Origin: an uncultured Rhodospirillales bacterium | Lineage (GTDB): Bacteria > Pseudomonadota > Alphaproteobacteria > Azospirillales > Azospirillaceae | Reading direction: 5' to 3' | NCBI GenBank assembly: GCA_903931735.1 | Contig: CAIZDL010000043.1 | Coordinates: forward strand, 1 to 32,207 | Length of the DNA stretch: 32,207 nt | In this document: positions 1 through 7,872 of the stretch, piece after piece | Layout of the letters: the number at the start of each line of letters is the position of its first letter | Numbering within the stretch: the stretch's first letter is position 1 | Position numbers and translations under genes: made by a program | Notes under the pieces: generated by a model | Databases searched by the model: none | The model's input: only the letters and a program-made list of their open reading frames with translations | What the model was told of the DNA's origin: nothing

Positions 1-1197
1 GGCGGGGCCGCGATGGCCGGACCGCCGATCGTGATTGGGGCGGCGGCGCCTCATCGCGATGGCCGGGAGGCGATGGATTGCGGGATCTGCCACCAAATGT
101 TGCCGCGCGCCGGGCAGGCTCCACGTCCGGCTGCAACCGTGGCGCGTGGTTTGACTGCGGCGGCGCCGGGCGGGGCAATGATGGCCGGACCGCCGATCAC
201 GATTGGTGCGCCAGCGCCGCACCGTGATGGCCGAGAGGCGATGGATTGCGGGATCTGCCACCAAATGTTGCCGCGCACCGGGCAGGCTCCGCGTCCGGCT
301 GCAACCATGGCGCGCGGCGTGACTGCGGCGGTGCCGGGCATGGCGCCACCGCCGATTGTGGCCGGCACGCCGCCTCCCCACCGCGATGGCCGGGAGACGA
401 TGGATTGCGCGATGTGCCACAAGTTTATTCCGGCCGGCGGGGCGGCGACGGCGGCTCCGGTGGCGCAAACCGGGGCGGGCGGCGGGCTTCAGTTCGCGCG
501 GCCCCCGGCGACATTTGCGCTGAATGTCGCGGCGGCGGTTCCGGGCGGCGCGCCTCCGGGGGGGATTTTGATTTTGGGCGCGAGCACCTTGCCGGTTACC
601 GCCGCTTTGGCCGCGCAAACCGGGCAGACTGAGGGTAAGGGGGTGTTTGTCGCCCAGGTGGTTCCGGGGTCGCCAGCGGCGGTTGCGGGGCTTGAGGCGG
701 GGATGGTCATCGAGAAGGTGGATGGCCGCCGGTTGCGCGCGCCCCGCGATTTGGTCTCGGTGATCGAGGCTGCGAAACCGGGAGATCGGCTGCGGTTGGC
801 GGTGACCGGGGATAAGGGGCGCCGGGAATTGCAACTTATCGTTTCGGTGCTGCCGGTGGCGGCGCCGGGCGCGACTGGCGCTGCGGGCGGCGTCGCCCCC
901 AAAGTGCCGACCGAGTTTAATTGGCGCGGTATGGAGATTGAGACGTTCGCATCGGTGGGGACCCCGGGCAACGGCGGCGGCGCGCAGCTTAAGGGTGCGG
1001 TGATTGCCGAGGTGGTTCCGGGCTCGCCTGCCCAGCGGGCCGGGTTGCAGGCGAATGATATTATCGTGGAGGTTGCCGGGCAGTCGGCGGCAACTGCCGC
1101 GCTGCTCAACCATGCAGTGCAGGCGGTCACAGGTAAGCGCGAAATTATGATGCGAATGGCGCGCAGTAATCGTGAGTTTTTCGTCGTTCTGCCGTGA
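1..1197 (+). CDS. mamE: MamE, C-terminal part (magnetochrome repeats plus two PDZ domains), 5' truncated by window
   Basis: The reading frame is open from base 1 and has no supported start here, so this is the 3' part of a longer gene. From the ATG at 13, three magnetochrome units follow each other, each with a PPI...PHRDGRE stretch and a CxxCH haem motif (C23/C26/H27, C79/C82/H83, C132/C135/H136). Two PDZ domains then follow (about residues 185-285 and 300-394, each with a VVPGSPA...AGL core). In Magnetospirillum, MamE is a membrane HtrA-like protease with this same order after the protease domain, and mamJ and mamK follow it as they do here. MamE acts in the magnetosome membrane, where it sorts proteins and controls crystal maturation; its haems bind through CxxCH. 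MamP also has PDZ and magnetochrome domains, but it has one PDZ placed before the haem motifs, which does not fit. The protease domain lies outside the window and cannot be judged. Confidence 0.9.
   Translation, partial: GGAAMAGPPIVIGAAAPHRDGREAMDCGICHQMLPRAGQAPRPAATVARGLTAAAPGGAMMAGPPITIGAPAPHRDGREAMDCGICHQMLPRTGQAPRPAATMARGVTAAVPGMAPPPIVAGTPPPHRDGRETMDCAMCHKFIPAGGAATAAPVAQTGAGGGLQFARPPATFALNVAAAVPGGAPPGGILILGASTLPVTAALAAQTGQTEGKGVFVAQVVPGSPAAVAGLEAGMVIEKVDGRRLRAPRDLVSVIEAAKPGDRLRLAVTGDKGRRELQLIVSVLPVAAPGATGAAGGVAPKVPTEFNWRGMEIETFASVGTPGNGGGAQLKGAVIAEVVPGSPAQRAGLQANDIIVEVAGQSAATAALLNHAVQAVTGKREIMMRMARSNREFFVVLP
13..339 (+). repeat. Tandem duplication of magnetochrome-encoding unit in mamE
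   Basis: Two near-identical in-frame units lie head to tail: 13-180 (168 bp) and 181-339 (159 bp). Both begin ATGGCCGGACCGCCGATC and carry the same CGIC-H haem motif and linker. A third, more diverged unit starts at 340 and keeps only the haem-motif core. The four codons before base 13 (Gly-Gly-Ala-Ala) resemble the Pro-Gly-Gly-Ala linker before the second unit, which suggests that another unit may lie upstream. Confidence 0.9.
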
Positions 1198-1305
1198 CCA
1201 AGGGATGGCCGGCATTCCGGGCGCGGAGCGATTTTGGCGTGAAGGCGTGCGGGGCGGTCGGGGACGGATGGGTCGCCATACAATTCGGTCTAGGCGGGGG
1301 ACAGG

Positions 1306-3051
1306 ATGCGTCTAAAGCGCGTTAATACGAAAGCGGGCGCAACGAAAGCGCGCGCGAGCGCTGCCGCCATTGATGCGCTGGTGGCTGCCGTGGTCCCAGC
1401 CGGTCCCGCGACCGGCGCTGTCGAGTCGGCGACGCCGGATGGTGAGACTGCGGCTGAGGCGGCGGTGGTCGTCGCTGTGGTTGGGCTTGACGACGCGGGG
1501 GGTGTGCCGGCCCCCGAGGCGGTGGTGGTGGACGTTTTTCCCGAAGCGGCGGGTGTTGCCGCCGGGCCTGAAGCGGCCCCCGAGGCGGTGGTCCCGGTGC
1601 GTGAGGTGGAGCTGGAGGTGGTGTTCGCGAGCCGGCTGGTTGGGCAGACGGTGCGGATTCGGGATAATCTGCGGGATCGTCCCGAGGAGGATTGGGCGGC
1701 GCTGATTGCAACGTCTGCGTGGGTTCAGGCGAGCGAGCCGGGGCGGGCCGAGGCCGGGCCAGCACCGGAGTCGGGGATTAACCCTTATCGCGCGACAACG
1801 AAGGCGCGACGAATTTCAAATTGCGATATAGAAAGCTTGTGTGCGTTACCTGCGGTAGTGGCGGATGATGATCGGCTGAGCCAAGTTGCGCTGGTGGCGA
1901 GCCCGGTGCAGGGTTCGGTTCGGATGCCCGGGCCACTGCGATCGGAGGTGGTGGCCACGATGTCGGTCACGATCATGCCGGCTTCCGGGCAAGCTTCCGA
2001 GCCGGAAGCCGCCGATGAAACCGAGGTTGCAACGACCTTCGATCGGTGGGCCGAAGGTGAGGGGGCATGGCACCAAGACCAGGATGCCGATGGTGAGCCG
2101 ACCGACCAAGCTCCGGCCTCCGATGCCCTGGCGCTGGTCTTGGAGACTGCGGATGACGCGGTGGAAAGTTGCGCTGCAATGTTTGCCAGCGAGCTGATTG
2201 CCGCCGTTTCTTTGGAATTAAATCCGCCGGCCGAGCCTCACTGTTCTGTGGCCGATCTCGTTTCGGCCGCTGCGGCCGTTTCGCTGGAGTTGAACCCGCT
2301 GGCTGAGCTGGCCGAGCCGGTTGATCCACCGCCGGCGTCAGTATCGCCCGTTGTGTCGACGCCTGCGCCTATGCCGCCGGTTGAGCCACCTCCGGCGTCA
2401 GTATCGCCCGTTGTGTCGACGGCTGCGCCTATGCCGCCGGTTGAGTCACCTCCGGCGCCAGTACCGCCCGTTGTGTCGACGCCTGCCCCGTCGCCGGCTG
2501 AGCCACCAGTTCTACTGCCGGGGGGTGTTCAAGAGTCGCCGCAGGCTCCGGTCGTCGTTCCAGAAATGGTTGCTGTTCCCTCTCAGGTTGCGTTGCCCCC
2601 TTTGCCTGCGGGTTTTCGGCAGGTCCGAACCTTGTTGTTCGATGATGGGCCGCTGTTTTCGGCGCATCCGTTGTTGGTTACGGTGATTATCGAGCCGCTG
2701 CCCCGGTCCGGCGAGTCGCCGCCGCCGCAAGTGGCCTTGTCGGTCGAGCCTCCGCCGCCCCCCGCGCCGCCGCCTGCGCCGAATCCGCCGATGCCGCCAA
2801 CCCCCGCGCCGAAGCCTGTTCCGCTGGCGTCGGCCAAGCCAAAGCTGGCCGAGCCGAGCCGGGTCACGCCGGTGGCTCCGGTGTCGTTGGTGGGCGGCGT
2901 GGTGGCGTTTGGGGCCTCGATCGGTCGGGCGCTGGGCCTGGGCGCCCCGCCACGCGGTCTGGTGGCGGGAGTGCAGAAAAAGTCGGCGGTTGCGCACGGG
3001 GGAGGCGGAAAAGTTCGGCCTTCGGGTGTACAAGGAAGACCTGGGCGGTGA
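1306..3051 (+). CDS. mamJ: MamJ-like Pro/Ala/Glu-rich protein
   Basis: This encodes a 581-aa low-complexity protein rich in Ala, Val, Pro and Glu. It sits exactly between mamE and mamK, where mamJ lies in Magnetospirillum. MamJ is an acidic, repetitive, poorly conserved protein that tethers magnetosomes to the MamK filament. The residues here include an acidic, Ala-rich N-terminal half, a Pro-rich repeat block at about 341-395, a second Pro-rich tract at about 465-520, and a C-terminal hydrophobic Gly/Ala stretch (VSLVGGVVAFGASIGRALGLG region, about 528-548) with a basic tail. The ATG at 1306 follows a GGGGGACAGG ribosome site directly. The name rests on position and composition, not on recognisable sequence identity. 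The protein is longer than the roughly 430-470 aa usual for Magnetospirillum MamJ. Confidence 0.65.
   Translation: MRLKRVNTKAGATKARASAAAIDALVAAVVPAGPATGAVESATPDGETAAEAAVVVAVVGLDDAGGVPAPEAVVVDVFPEAAGVAAGPEAAPEAVVPVREVELEVVFASRLVGQTVRIRDNLRDRPEEDWAALIATSAWVQASEPGRAEAGPAPESGINPYRATTKARRISNCDIESLCALPAVVADDDRLSQVALVASPVQGSVRMPGPLRSEVVATMSVTIMPASGQASEPEAADETEVATTFDRWAEGEGAWHQDQDADGEPTDQAPASDALALVLETADDAVESCAAMFASELIAAVSLELNPPAEPHCSVADLVSAAAAVSLELNPLAELAEPVDPPPASVSPVVSTPAPMPPVEPPPASVSPVVSTAAPMPPVESPPAPVPPVVSTPAPSPAEPPVLLPGGVQESPQAPVVVPEMVAVPSQVALPPLPAGFRQVRTLLFDDGPLFSAHPLLVTVIIEPLPRSGESPPPQVALSVEPPPPPAPPPAPNPPMPPTPAPKPVPLASAKPKLAEPSRVTPVAPVSLVGGVVAFGASIGRALGLGAPPRGLVAGVQKKSAVAHGGGGKVRPSGVQGRPGR
2326..2490 (+). 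repeat. 60-bp tandem repeat in mamJ, 2.75 copies
   Basis: In-frame units at 2326-2385, 2386-2445 and 2446-2490 (partial) encode PPASVSPVVST followed by PAPMPPVE-like segments. The copies differ at only a few bases. A shorter SLELNP repeat precedes them (about 2209-2310). Repeat blocks are typical of MamJ proteins, and copy number would be expected to vary between strains. Confidence 0.9.
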
Positions 3052-3153
3052 CGGGTCAGTAACATCGGTGAGTTTTTTTGGTAAGGAATTCGGCGCGCGT
3101 GGGTTTGAGTAGGTCCCCGTGTCCCGGCAATGATCAAACTGGAGGATTGGTGA

Positions 3154-4209
3154 ATGAGTGACGATAAGCTGCAACAGCAAGGGACCGACAACCAGGTGAT
3201 CGTCGGCATCGACTTGGGGACCTCGCAGACCTCCGTGATTTCGAATCGGGGACTTCGGCGGGTATTTCAGTCGGTGGTCGGTTATCCGAAGGACGTGATT
3301 GGTGTGCGCCTGCTGGGTGCGCCCTTTATTGTTGGCGAAGCCGCATACGAAAAGCGCTCGTTTCTTGAGTTGCGCTATCCGTTACAGGAAGGCGTGATTA
3401 AAGAGGCCAATTCGAAAGACTTGACTGCGGCTCGTGAAGTCCTGAAATACGCAGTTGCCCTCGCTGGTGCCGCTCCGGGCGATGAGATCCGGGCAATTAT
3501 CAGCGTTCCCGCGCGCGCGTCGGCGGGCGACAAGTCGGTGGTTTTGCAGATTGCCGAAGAAATTGTTCACGTTGCCGTTGTGGTTTCTCAGCCGTTCCTG
3601 GTTGCTTACCATTATGGCAAGCTCTACAATTCGTTGGTCATTGATATTGGCGCCGGTACTGTCGATGTTTGTGCGCTCAAGGGCATGATGCCGCCCCCCG
3701 ACGATCAGATCACGCTGAAGAAGGCTGGTAACTACATTGATCAGCGTTTGATGGAAGGTATTCTTGATCGTTACCCCGATGTGCAGATCAATCTGAACAT
3801 CGCGCGCGGCATCAAGGAGGCTCACGCCTTTGTCGGCAAGCCCGCGGCCCCGGTCCAGGTTGAGTTGCGCTCCAACGGCTTGCCGGTGCTGTGCGATATC
3901 ACCGAGGAAATGCGCACGGCGTGCGAAGCGATCGTTCCCGATATTATCGAAGGTGTCGAGGCGTTGTTGAAGCGCTTCCAGCCCGATGATTTGCCAAAAG
4001 TTCTGCAAAATGTGATTGTGGCTGGTTGCGGATGCCGCATTACGGGTATTTCTGATCTGCTGGCTGCCAAGCTGCGCGCATATGGTGATGTCAAGATCGC
4101 GTTGGCCCGTGACCCCGAATTCGATGCCGCTTCTGGTGCATTGCTGATGGGGCAAGAGCTGCCGCCCAAGTTCTGGGATCAGATTGGTGAGATGATCGGC
4201 GAGAGCTGA
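3154..4209 (+). CDS. mamK: MamK, actin-like magnetosome filament protein
   Basis: This encodes a 351-aa actin/MreB-superfamily ATPase that polymerises into the cytoplasmic filament organising the magnetosome chain. Visible motifs are phosphate-1 GIDLGTS (about 18-24), SVVGYPKDVIG (about 40-50) and SVPARAS (about 117-123), phosphate-2 DIGAGTVD (164-171) and the adenosine-site VAGCGCRITG (about 288-297). Compared from memory with Magnetospirillum MamK, the whole chain aligns. D164 matches the catalytic D161, but the position of the catalytic E143 (motif SEPF) is Gln here (Q146 in SQPF, codon CAG at 3589-3597). The ATG follows GGAGG with good spacing (3141-3145). The gene lies between the mamJ-like gene and mamL. 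MamK-specific sequence separates it clearly from MreB. Confidence 0.95.
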   Translation: MSDDKLQQQGTDNQVIVGIDLGTSQTSVISNRGLRRVFQSVVGYPKDVIGVRLLGAPFIVGEAAYEKRSFLELRYPLQEGVIKEANSKDLTAAREVLKYAVALAGAAPGDEIRAIISVPARASAGDKSVVLQIAEEIVHVAVVVSQPFLVAYHYGKLYNSLVIDIGAGTVDVCALKGMMPPPDDQITLKKAGNYIDQRLMEGILDRYPDVQINLNIARGIKEAHAFVGKPAAPVQVELRSNGLPVLCDITEEMRTACEAIVPDIIEGVEALLKRFQPDDLPKVLQNVIVAGCGCRITGISDLLAAKLRAYGDVKIALARDPEFDAASGALLMGQELPPKFWDQIGEMIGES

Positions 4210-4253
4210 GGAGAGTTGCGGCAATAATGCCGAAGCAAAGCTTGATTATTACC

Positions 4254-4288
4254 GGCAGGGAGGGGGATCTATACTCCCCCTCTTTGCC
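4254..4288 (+). promoter_or_regulatory. Strong hairpin between mamK and mamL
   Basis: A 13-bp stem (4254-4266 paired with 4276-4288, including two G:U pairs) closes a 9-nt loop. Its core is GAGGGGG / CCCCCTC. No T-run follows, so it is not a standard intrinsic terminator. It lies in the 159-nt mamK-mamL gap inside the operon. It could act in mRNA processing, in stability, or as a weak attenuator that changes the mamK to mamL ratio; which of these applies is inference. Confidence 0.55.
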
Positions 4289-4368
4289 GTGATATCGGGC
4301 CGCTTCGGAGCTGTTTGGTGTCGATGGTTGTTTGAACCAAGACGAGTGAGAGGGGGCGGGGCCAGCCG

Positions 4369-4605
4369 ATGCGACGCGTCCTGGTGATTATAGGGTTGAT
4401 GTTGGCGCTGTTGTTCGTGTCGCAGAACCTCGACGTCGTGGAGATCTCCCTGGTCATCGGGCGGCCGGTTGAGGTGCCGCTGGCGCTGATCATTATTGGA
4501 GCATTTTTGGGCGGTTTCGTTGCGGGGATTGGGGCTGTTTTGGAACGGCGCTTTCGCCGCAACCGGGCCAAGGAAGAAGCCGAGGAAGACGAATTGCAAG
4601 AGTGA
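4369..4605 (+). CDS. mamL: MamL, small magnetosome membrane protein
   Basis: This encodes a 78-aa protein with two hydrophobic segments (about residues 4-24 and 36-55) and a charged tail that is first basic (ERRFRRNRAK) and then acidic (EEAEEDELQE). This is the LapA-like architecture of MamL, which is required for magnetosome membrane invagination in Magnetospirillum. The basic patch in the tail has been proposed to bend the inner membrane. The position between mamK and mamM matches the conserved operon order. A purine-rich AGGGGGCGGGG stretch at 4351-4361 serves as ribosome site for the ATG at 4369. MamL proteins are usually about 75-125 aa, so this one is full length. Confidence 0.9.
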   Translation: MRRVLVIIGLMLALLFVSQNLDVVEISLVIGRPVEVPLALIIIGAFLGGFVAGIGAVLERRFRRNRAKEEAEEDELQE

Positions 4606-4668
4606 GCCCGCCAGGGCCGGTGTCGATAACTATAGGGTTGAACACGAAAGGTATGACTGGTCAGGCCG

Positions 4669-5634
4669 ATGAGATTCAGGAACTGCGTCAGGTGCTCAAA
4701 ATACATTGGCTGGGTTGGCCTGGCGGCGAACTTTGCGCTGATGTTGATGAACTTGTTCATCGGCTTGGTTGCCGGCTCTCAGGCGCTGGTTGTCGGCTCG
4801 ATGTATTCTTTAAAAGATATGGCGACCTCGGTGTTTGTCATCGTTGGCGTGACCGTCGGCCGCAAGCCGCTTGATCGAGAGCACCCTTACGGACATGGCA
4901 AGATCGAATTCTTGATGTCATTGGTGTTCGGCATTGTTTTGTTATTCCTTGCTTCATTTTTACTTTATCACGCCATTGATACCCTGCTCCACGCCGAACG
5001 GAACGTGGCCCCCCGGTTGGTCGCGGTTTGGGCGGCGTTTGTCTCGGTGCTGGCCTATACTTATACCTTTTACTACGCAAGTTGCGTGGCGACCGAGAGT
5101 AATAGCCCGATTGTGCGCATGATGGCCCGCCATCACCACTCCGACGCGGTGGCTGCCGGGGTTGCCGGCCTGGGAATCATCGGGGCACACCTTTTTGATC
5201 TGCCCTGGGTTGATACCGTGGTCGCGTTTTTTGAAGCGCTGGACCTGACCTTGCTCGGGATCAAGGTGTTTTGGGACTCGTGTAAGGGGCTGCTCGATCG
5301 CAGCCTCGACCCCGGAATGCGCACCATGATCCGCAAGATCGCCGAGGATACCGAGGGCGTCAAAGAGGTTAAGGCCTTGAAAACGCGCCTGACCGGGCAT
5401 CAAATCTGGTCGGACCTGATTATTGGCGTCGATGCCGAGTTGACCGTGGAAGAAGCCCATGTGATTTGCGAAAGAGTGCGGGCGCGAATCGTGGAAAGGT
5501 TGCGCCATGTTGGCTCACTGAGCGTGGATGCGGAAATTTGCGAGCGTGAAATCGAAAAAAATCGCGACTTGAGCGCGCGTTGGCGGGCGGCAAATCTCGC
5601 AGTTAGCGAAACCGGGGCGGTGGTGAAGTCATGA
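4669..5634 (+). CDS. mamM: MamM, magnetosome CDF-family iron transporter
   Basis: This encodes a 321-aa cation diffusion facilitator that moves iron into the magnetosome and, in Magnetospirillum, stabilises MamB. Residue numbering matches Magnetospirillum MamM exactly. The transmembrane metal site Y46/D50 (MYSLKD) and H155/D159 (HHHSD) is present, as are the CDF HPYGHGK loop (72-78) and the cytoplasmic-domain residues W247, D249, H264 and E289. The reported cytoplasmic ligand H285 is Ser here. The start at 4669 gives the MR.xxCxxCSKxIGWVGL opening seen in other MamM proteins; its ribosome site is weak. The 3' end overlaps mamO by ATGA, so translation of the two is probably coupled. There is no mamN between them. 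The partner MamB is not in the window. Confidence 0.95.
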   Translation: MRFRNCVRCSKYIGWVGLAANFALMLMNLFIGLVAGSQALVVGSMYSLKDMATSVFVIVGVTVGRKPLDREHPYGHGKIEFLMSLVFGIVLLFLASFLLYHAIDTLLHAERNVAPRLVAVWAAFVSVLAYTYTFYYASCVATESNSPIVRMMARHHHSDAVAAGVAGLGIIGAHLFDLPWVDTVVAFFEALDLTLLGIKVFWDSCKGLLDRSLDPGMRTMIRKIAEDTEGVKEVKALKTRLTGHQIWSDLIIGVDAELTVEEAHVICERVRARIVERLRHVGSLSVDAEICEREIEKNRDLSARWRAANLAVSETGAVVKS

Positions 5635-7655
5635 AGGAGCCGATCGGAAGAGAGGCGGATAACGCGATTATGTTCTGCACGCGGCCGTGGCGCGTGATGG
5701 GCATCGCGGTGATGGCCCTGGTCGGCCTGACGCTGATTTGGGGCATGATCATCCTCACCACGTATCGGACCGATGATCGGTTTGGCACCGACCAAACATT
5801 GTCCGTTACAGAATTTATGAGCCGTAATATCGCATTGCCCGGCTCGATCAGTTTGCCCGATGCCGTTGCGCCTGCGGTGGTGGCGGTGGATGGCGGCAAG
5901 ATAAACGGCGGTGTGGTTGCTTCGGGCGCCATTGTCGGGGCAAATGGTTATGTTTTAACCACCCTGCACTCGATTGAAGGCTTGCCCGAGATTACGATCC
6001 ATGTGCGCACAAAGGCTGGTTTACGAAGTTTTACTGCTCAGTTGGTCAAAAAGGCGCCGAGCCATGATCTGGCGTTGCTGAAGATCCAGTCGCCCGGTAG
6101 CTTCCTTTACTTGTCACTTGCCGATACCACTGGGGGCATGGGCGGCTCGGTGTTTGCCTTTGGCCTGGGGTCTCGGGGGGATCTGGTCGTGCGGCAGGGC
6201 GGTATTTCGCCGCAACCGGTCCCGTTGACGGTCGAGGGCTTACAAATTTCCCATTTGCGCCTGACCGATGCGGTCTATTCATGGGAGCAAAACGGTGGGC
6301 CGGTGATCAATAGCGATGGGGCTGTGGTCGGCGTAACCATCGCGGTTCGCGATGCCGATGGCACGGTGCGCGGATATGTTGTGCCAGCCGATGTGATTAT
6401 TTCTCATTTTCGGGATGTGCTGAACTTTAAGACCATAGCCCCCTCGCCGGTTGCAGCAGCGCCACCCGTGTCGGTGGCGATGGCCGGGGCGCGCGGCCCG
6501 CAAATGATCGAAGCGGCCATGGCGCCTCCCGTGTTTGGCGGTGCTGGGGCTTCGGGCTTGATGGGGGCGGGGCCCTTGACCGGCGGGCCGGTACTGAATG
6601 GTGCGGCGAACTGGTGGGTTCGCGCCGCCAATCAGGTGGGGGCGGTTCCGGCCCAAGCGGTGGGGCTGGCCGGTGCGCCCGCCAATACGAATGTCGGCGG
6701 GCAGGGGCAAGGTGTCGTGGCGCCGATGGATGTCGAGCATTTGTTGGGGTTGCGTATTGCTGGGTTCTCGGTGGAGGATTTAATCGGGCTGACCGCACTG
6801 GCGCTGGTCAAAGGCGTCATCGGCGGCATGATGACCATGGGTGGCGGCGTATTTCTTGTTGCCGGCATGATGATGTTCTTTGGCTATGGGCTGTTTTTAA
6901 TCCGGCCAGTCGCCTATTTGACCAATATCTTCGTTTATAGCGCCTCGTCGCTGCGCCACCACCGCAACGGGTTGGTGATGTGGGATGAGGTCAAATCGCT
7001 GGCCCCTTGGGCGGTGATTGGCGTGGTTGTGGGGTATTTTGTCGGCAACGCGATCAGCGATCGGATCATCGAGATCCTCCTCGGGTTGTTCGCGGTGATG
7101 ATCTCGGTGAAAGCCGCTCATGAAGTGTTGAGTAATCAGGGCGACGAGATCCTGTTGACCAGGAACAACGACGCCACTCGCACCGATAGTGACGATGATG
7201 ATGCTGACAAAACCGCTAGCGCAGCCGATCTTTCCGACGACGACGTTGCGGCGGCGCCTGCCGCATTTAGTCTTAAGTCATGGACCAAGCCCGCTTTGCT
7301 TGCTTTGCCTATGGGCGTGATCAGCGGTATTCTTGGCATTACCGGCGGCGTGATCGAAGTGCCGTTGCAGCACTATGTCGGCAAGATCCCCCTGAAAAAC
7401 GCCATTGCCAACAGCGCGGTGCTGGTGTTCTGCGCCTCGCTGACCGGCACCGTGCTCTCGTTCGTCCACGGCACCGCCACCGGCATCATCGATTGGCGCA
7501 CCCCGCTGACCCTCGCCGCAATCCTGATCCCCGCCTCTTTCGCCGGCGGCATCGCCGGCGCCCACCTCACCAAACTAGCCCCCAAACCCGCCCTGAAAGC
7601 CGTCTTCTCCCTCTTGATGATGGCCGTGGCAATCCGGATGTTTATTGGCAACTAA
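5631..7655 (+). CDS. mamO: MamO, degenerate trypsin-like protease fused to TauE/SafE-like membrane domain
   Basis: This encodes a 674-aa protein with an N-terminal membrane anchor (about 22-43), a trypsin/HtrA-like domain (about 75-265), a Gly/Ala-rich linker (about 270-375) and a multi-pass TauE/SafE-type domain (about 385-674). The triad positions read H113 (LHSIEG), D146 (SHDLALL) and N221 (QNGGP, where proteases have SGGP), so the nucleophile is lost. AMB-1 MamO likewise lacks it, with Thr there. H145 and H259 fall at the places of the two His residues that bind metal in AMB-1 MamO (H148 and H263), so the metal-binding role in magnetite nucleation looks preserved. An acidic insert (TDSDDDDADK, about 516-525) sits in the loop between the two TauE halves. 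This is the last magnetosome gene in the window. It overlaps mamM by 4 nt. Confidence 0.93.
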   Translation: MKEPIGREADNAIMFCTRPWRVMGIAVMALVGLTLIWGMIILTTYRTDDRFGTDQTLSVTEFMSRNIALPGSISLPDAVAPAVVAVDGGKINGGVVASGAIVGANGYVLTTLHSIEGLPEITIHVRTKAGLRSFTAQLVKKAPSHDLALLKIQSPGSFLYLSLADTTGGMGGSVFAFGLGSRGDLVVRQGGISPQPVPLTVEGLQISHLRLTDAVYSWEQNGGPVINSDGAVVGVTIAVRDADGTVRGYVVPADVIISHFRDVLNFKTIAPSPVAAAPPVSVAMAGARGPQMIEAAMAPPVFGGAGASGLMGAGPLTGGPVLNGAANWWVRAANQVGAVPAQAVGLAGAPANTNVGGQGQGVVAPMDVEHLLGLRIAGFSVEDLIGLTALALVKGVIGGMMTMGGGVFLVAGMMMFFGYGLFLIRPVAYLTNIFVYSASSLRHHRNGLVMWDEVKSLAPWAVIGVVVGYFVGNAISDRIIEILLGLFAVMISVKAAHEVLSNQGDEILLTRNNDATRTDSDDDDADKTASAADLSDDDVAAAPAAFSLKSWTKPALLALPMGVISGILGITGGVIEVPLQHYVGKIPLKNAIANSAVLVFCASLTGTVLSFVHGTATGIIDWRTPLTLAAILIPASFAGGIAGAHLTKLAPKPALKAVFSLLMMAVAIRMFIGN

Positions 7656-7872
7656 GGGGGGGCCGCTATGACATTCATGGCGGTGGCCGTGCGGGCCCGT
7701 TGGGAGTCCGTTGACGAAAGGCCCGGCAAGGTATAGCTTTATATCAGTTGTCGTGCTTTTCGCCGGGGTTGGGTTGGGCTGGAGGTCTCGGCCGGCGCCT
7801 AGCGGGCAATCGGGATGTTACCTGCTGTGTAGGCAAACACAGAGGCGGAGTTGAGACGAACGGGGGAGCCGG
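7656..7872. other. mamO 3' intergenic region
   Basis: These 217 bp separate the mam block from unrelated genes. No T-tailed terminator follows mamO. A small perfect hairpin, CTGTGT / ACACAG, lies at 7825-7842, just ahead of the next gene. No coding frame with a ribosome site was found, and no insertion-sequence ends or tRNA gene are visible at this junction. Confidence 0.5.

Noticed and set aside
1322-1765. Long antisense frame opposite the mamJ-like gene
   Set aside because: Its Arg/Pro-rich composition is what the reverse frame of GC-rich Ala/Val coding sequence gives; it has no ribosome site or motif.
2326-2490. CRISPR-like array
   Set aside because: The repeats are contiguous, in frame and without unique spacers; this is a protein-coding tandem repeat.
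3060-3085. T-run (TTTTTTT) after the mamJ-like gene as a terminator
   Set aside because: No stable hairpin precedes it, and mamK follows within the expected operon.
4242-4275. Promoter before mamL (TTGATT and TATACT)
   Set aside because: The spacing is 22 nt, too long for sigma-70, and TATACT forms the loop of the hairpin.
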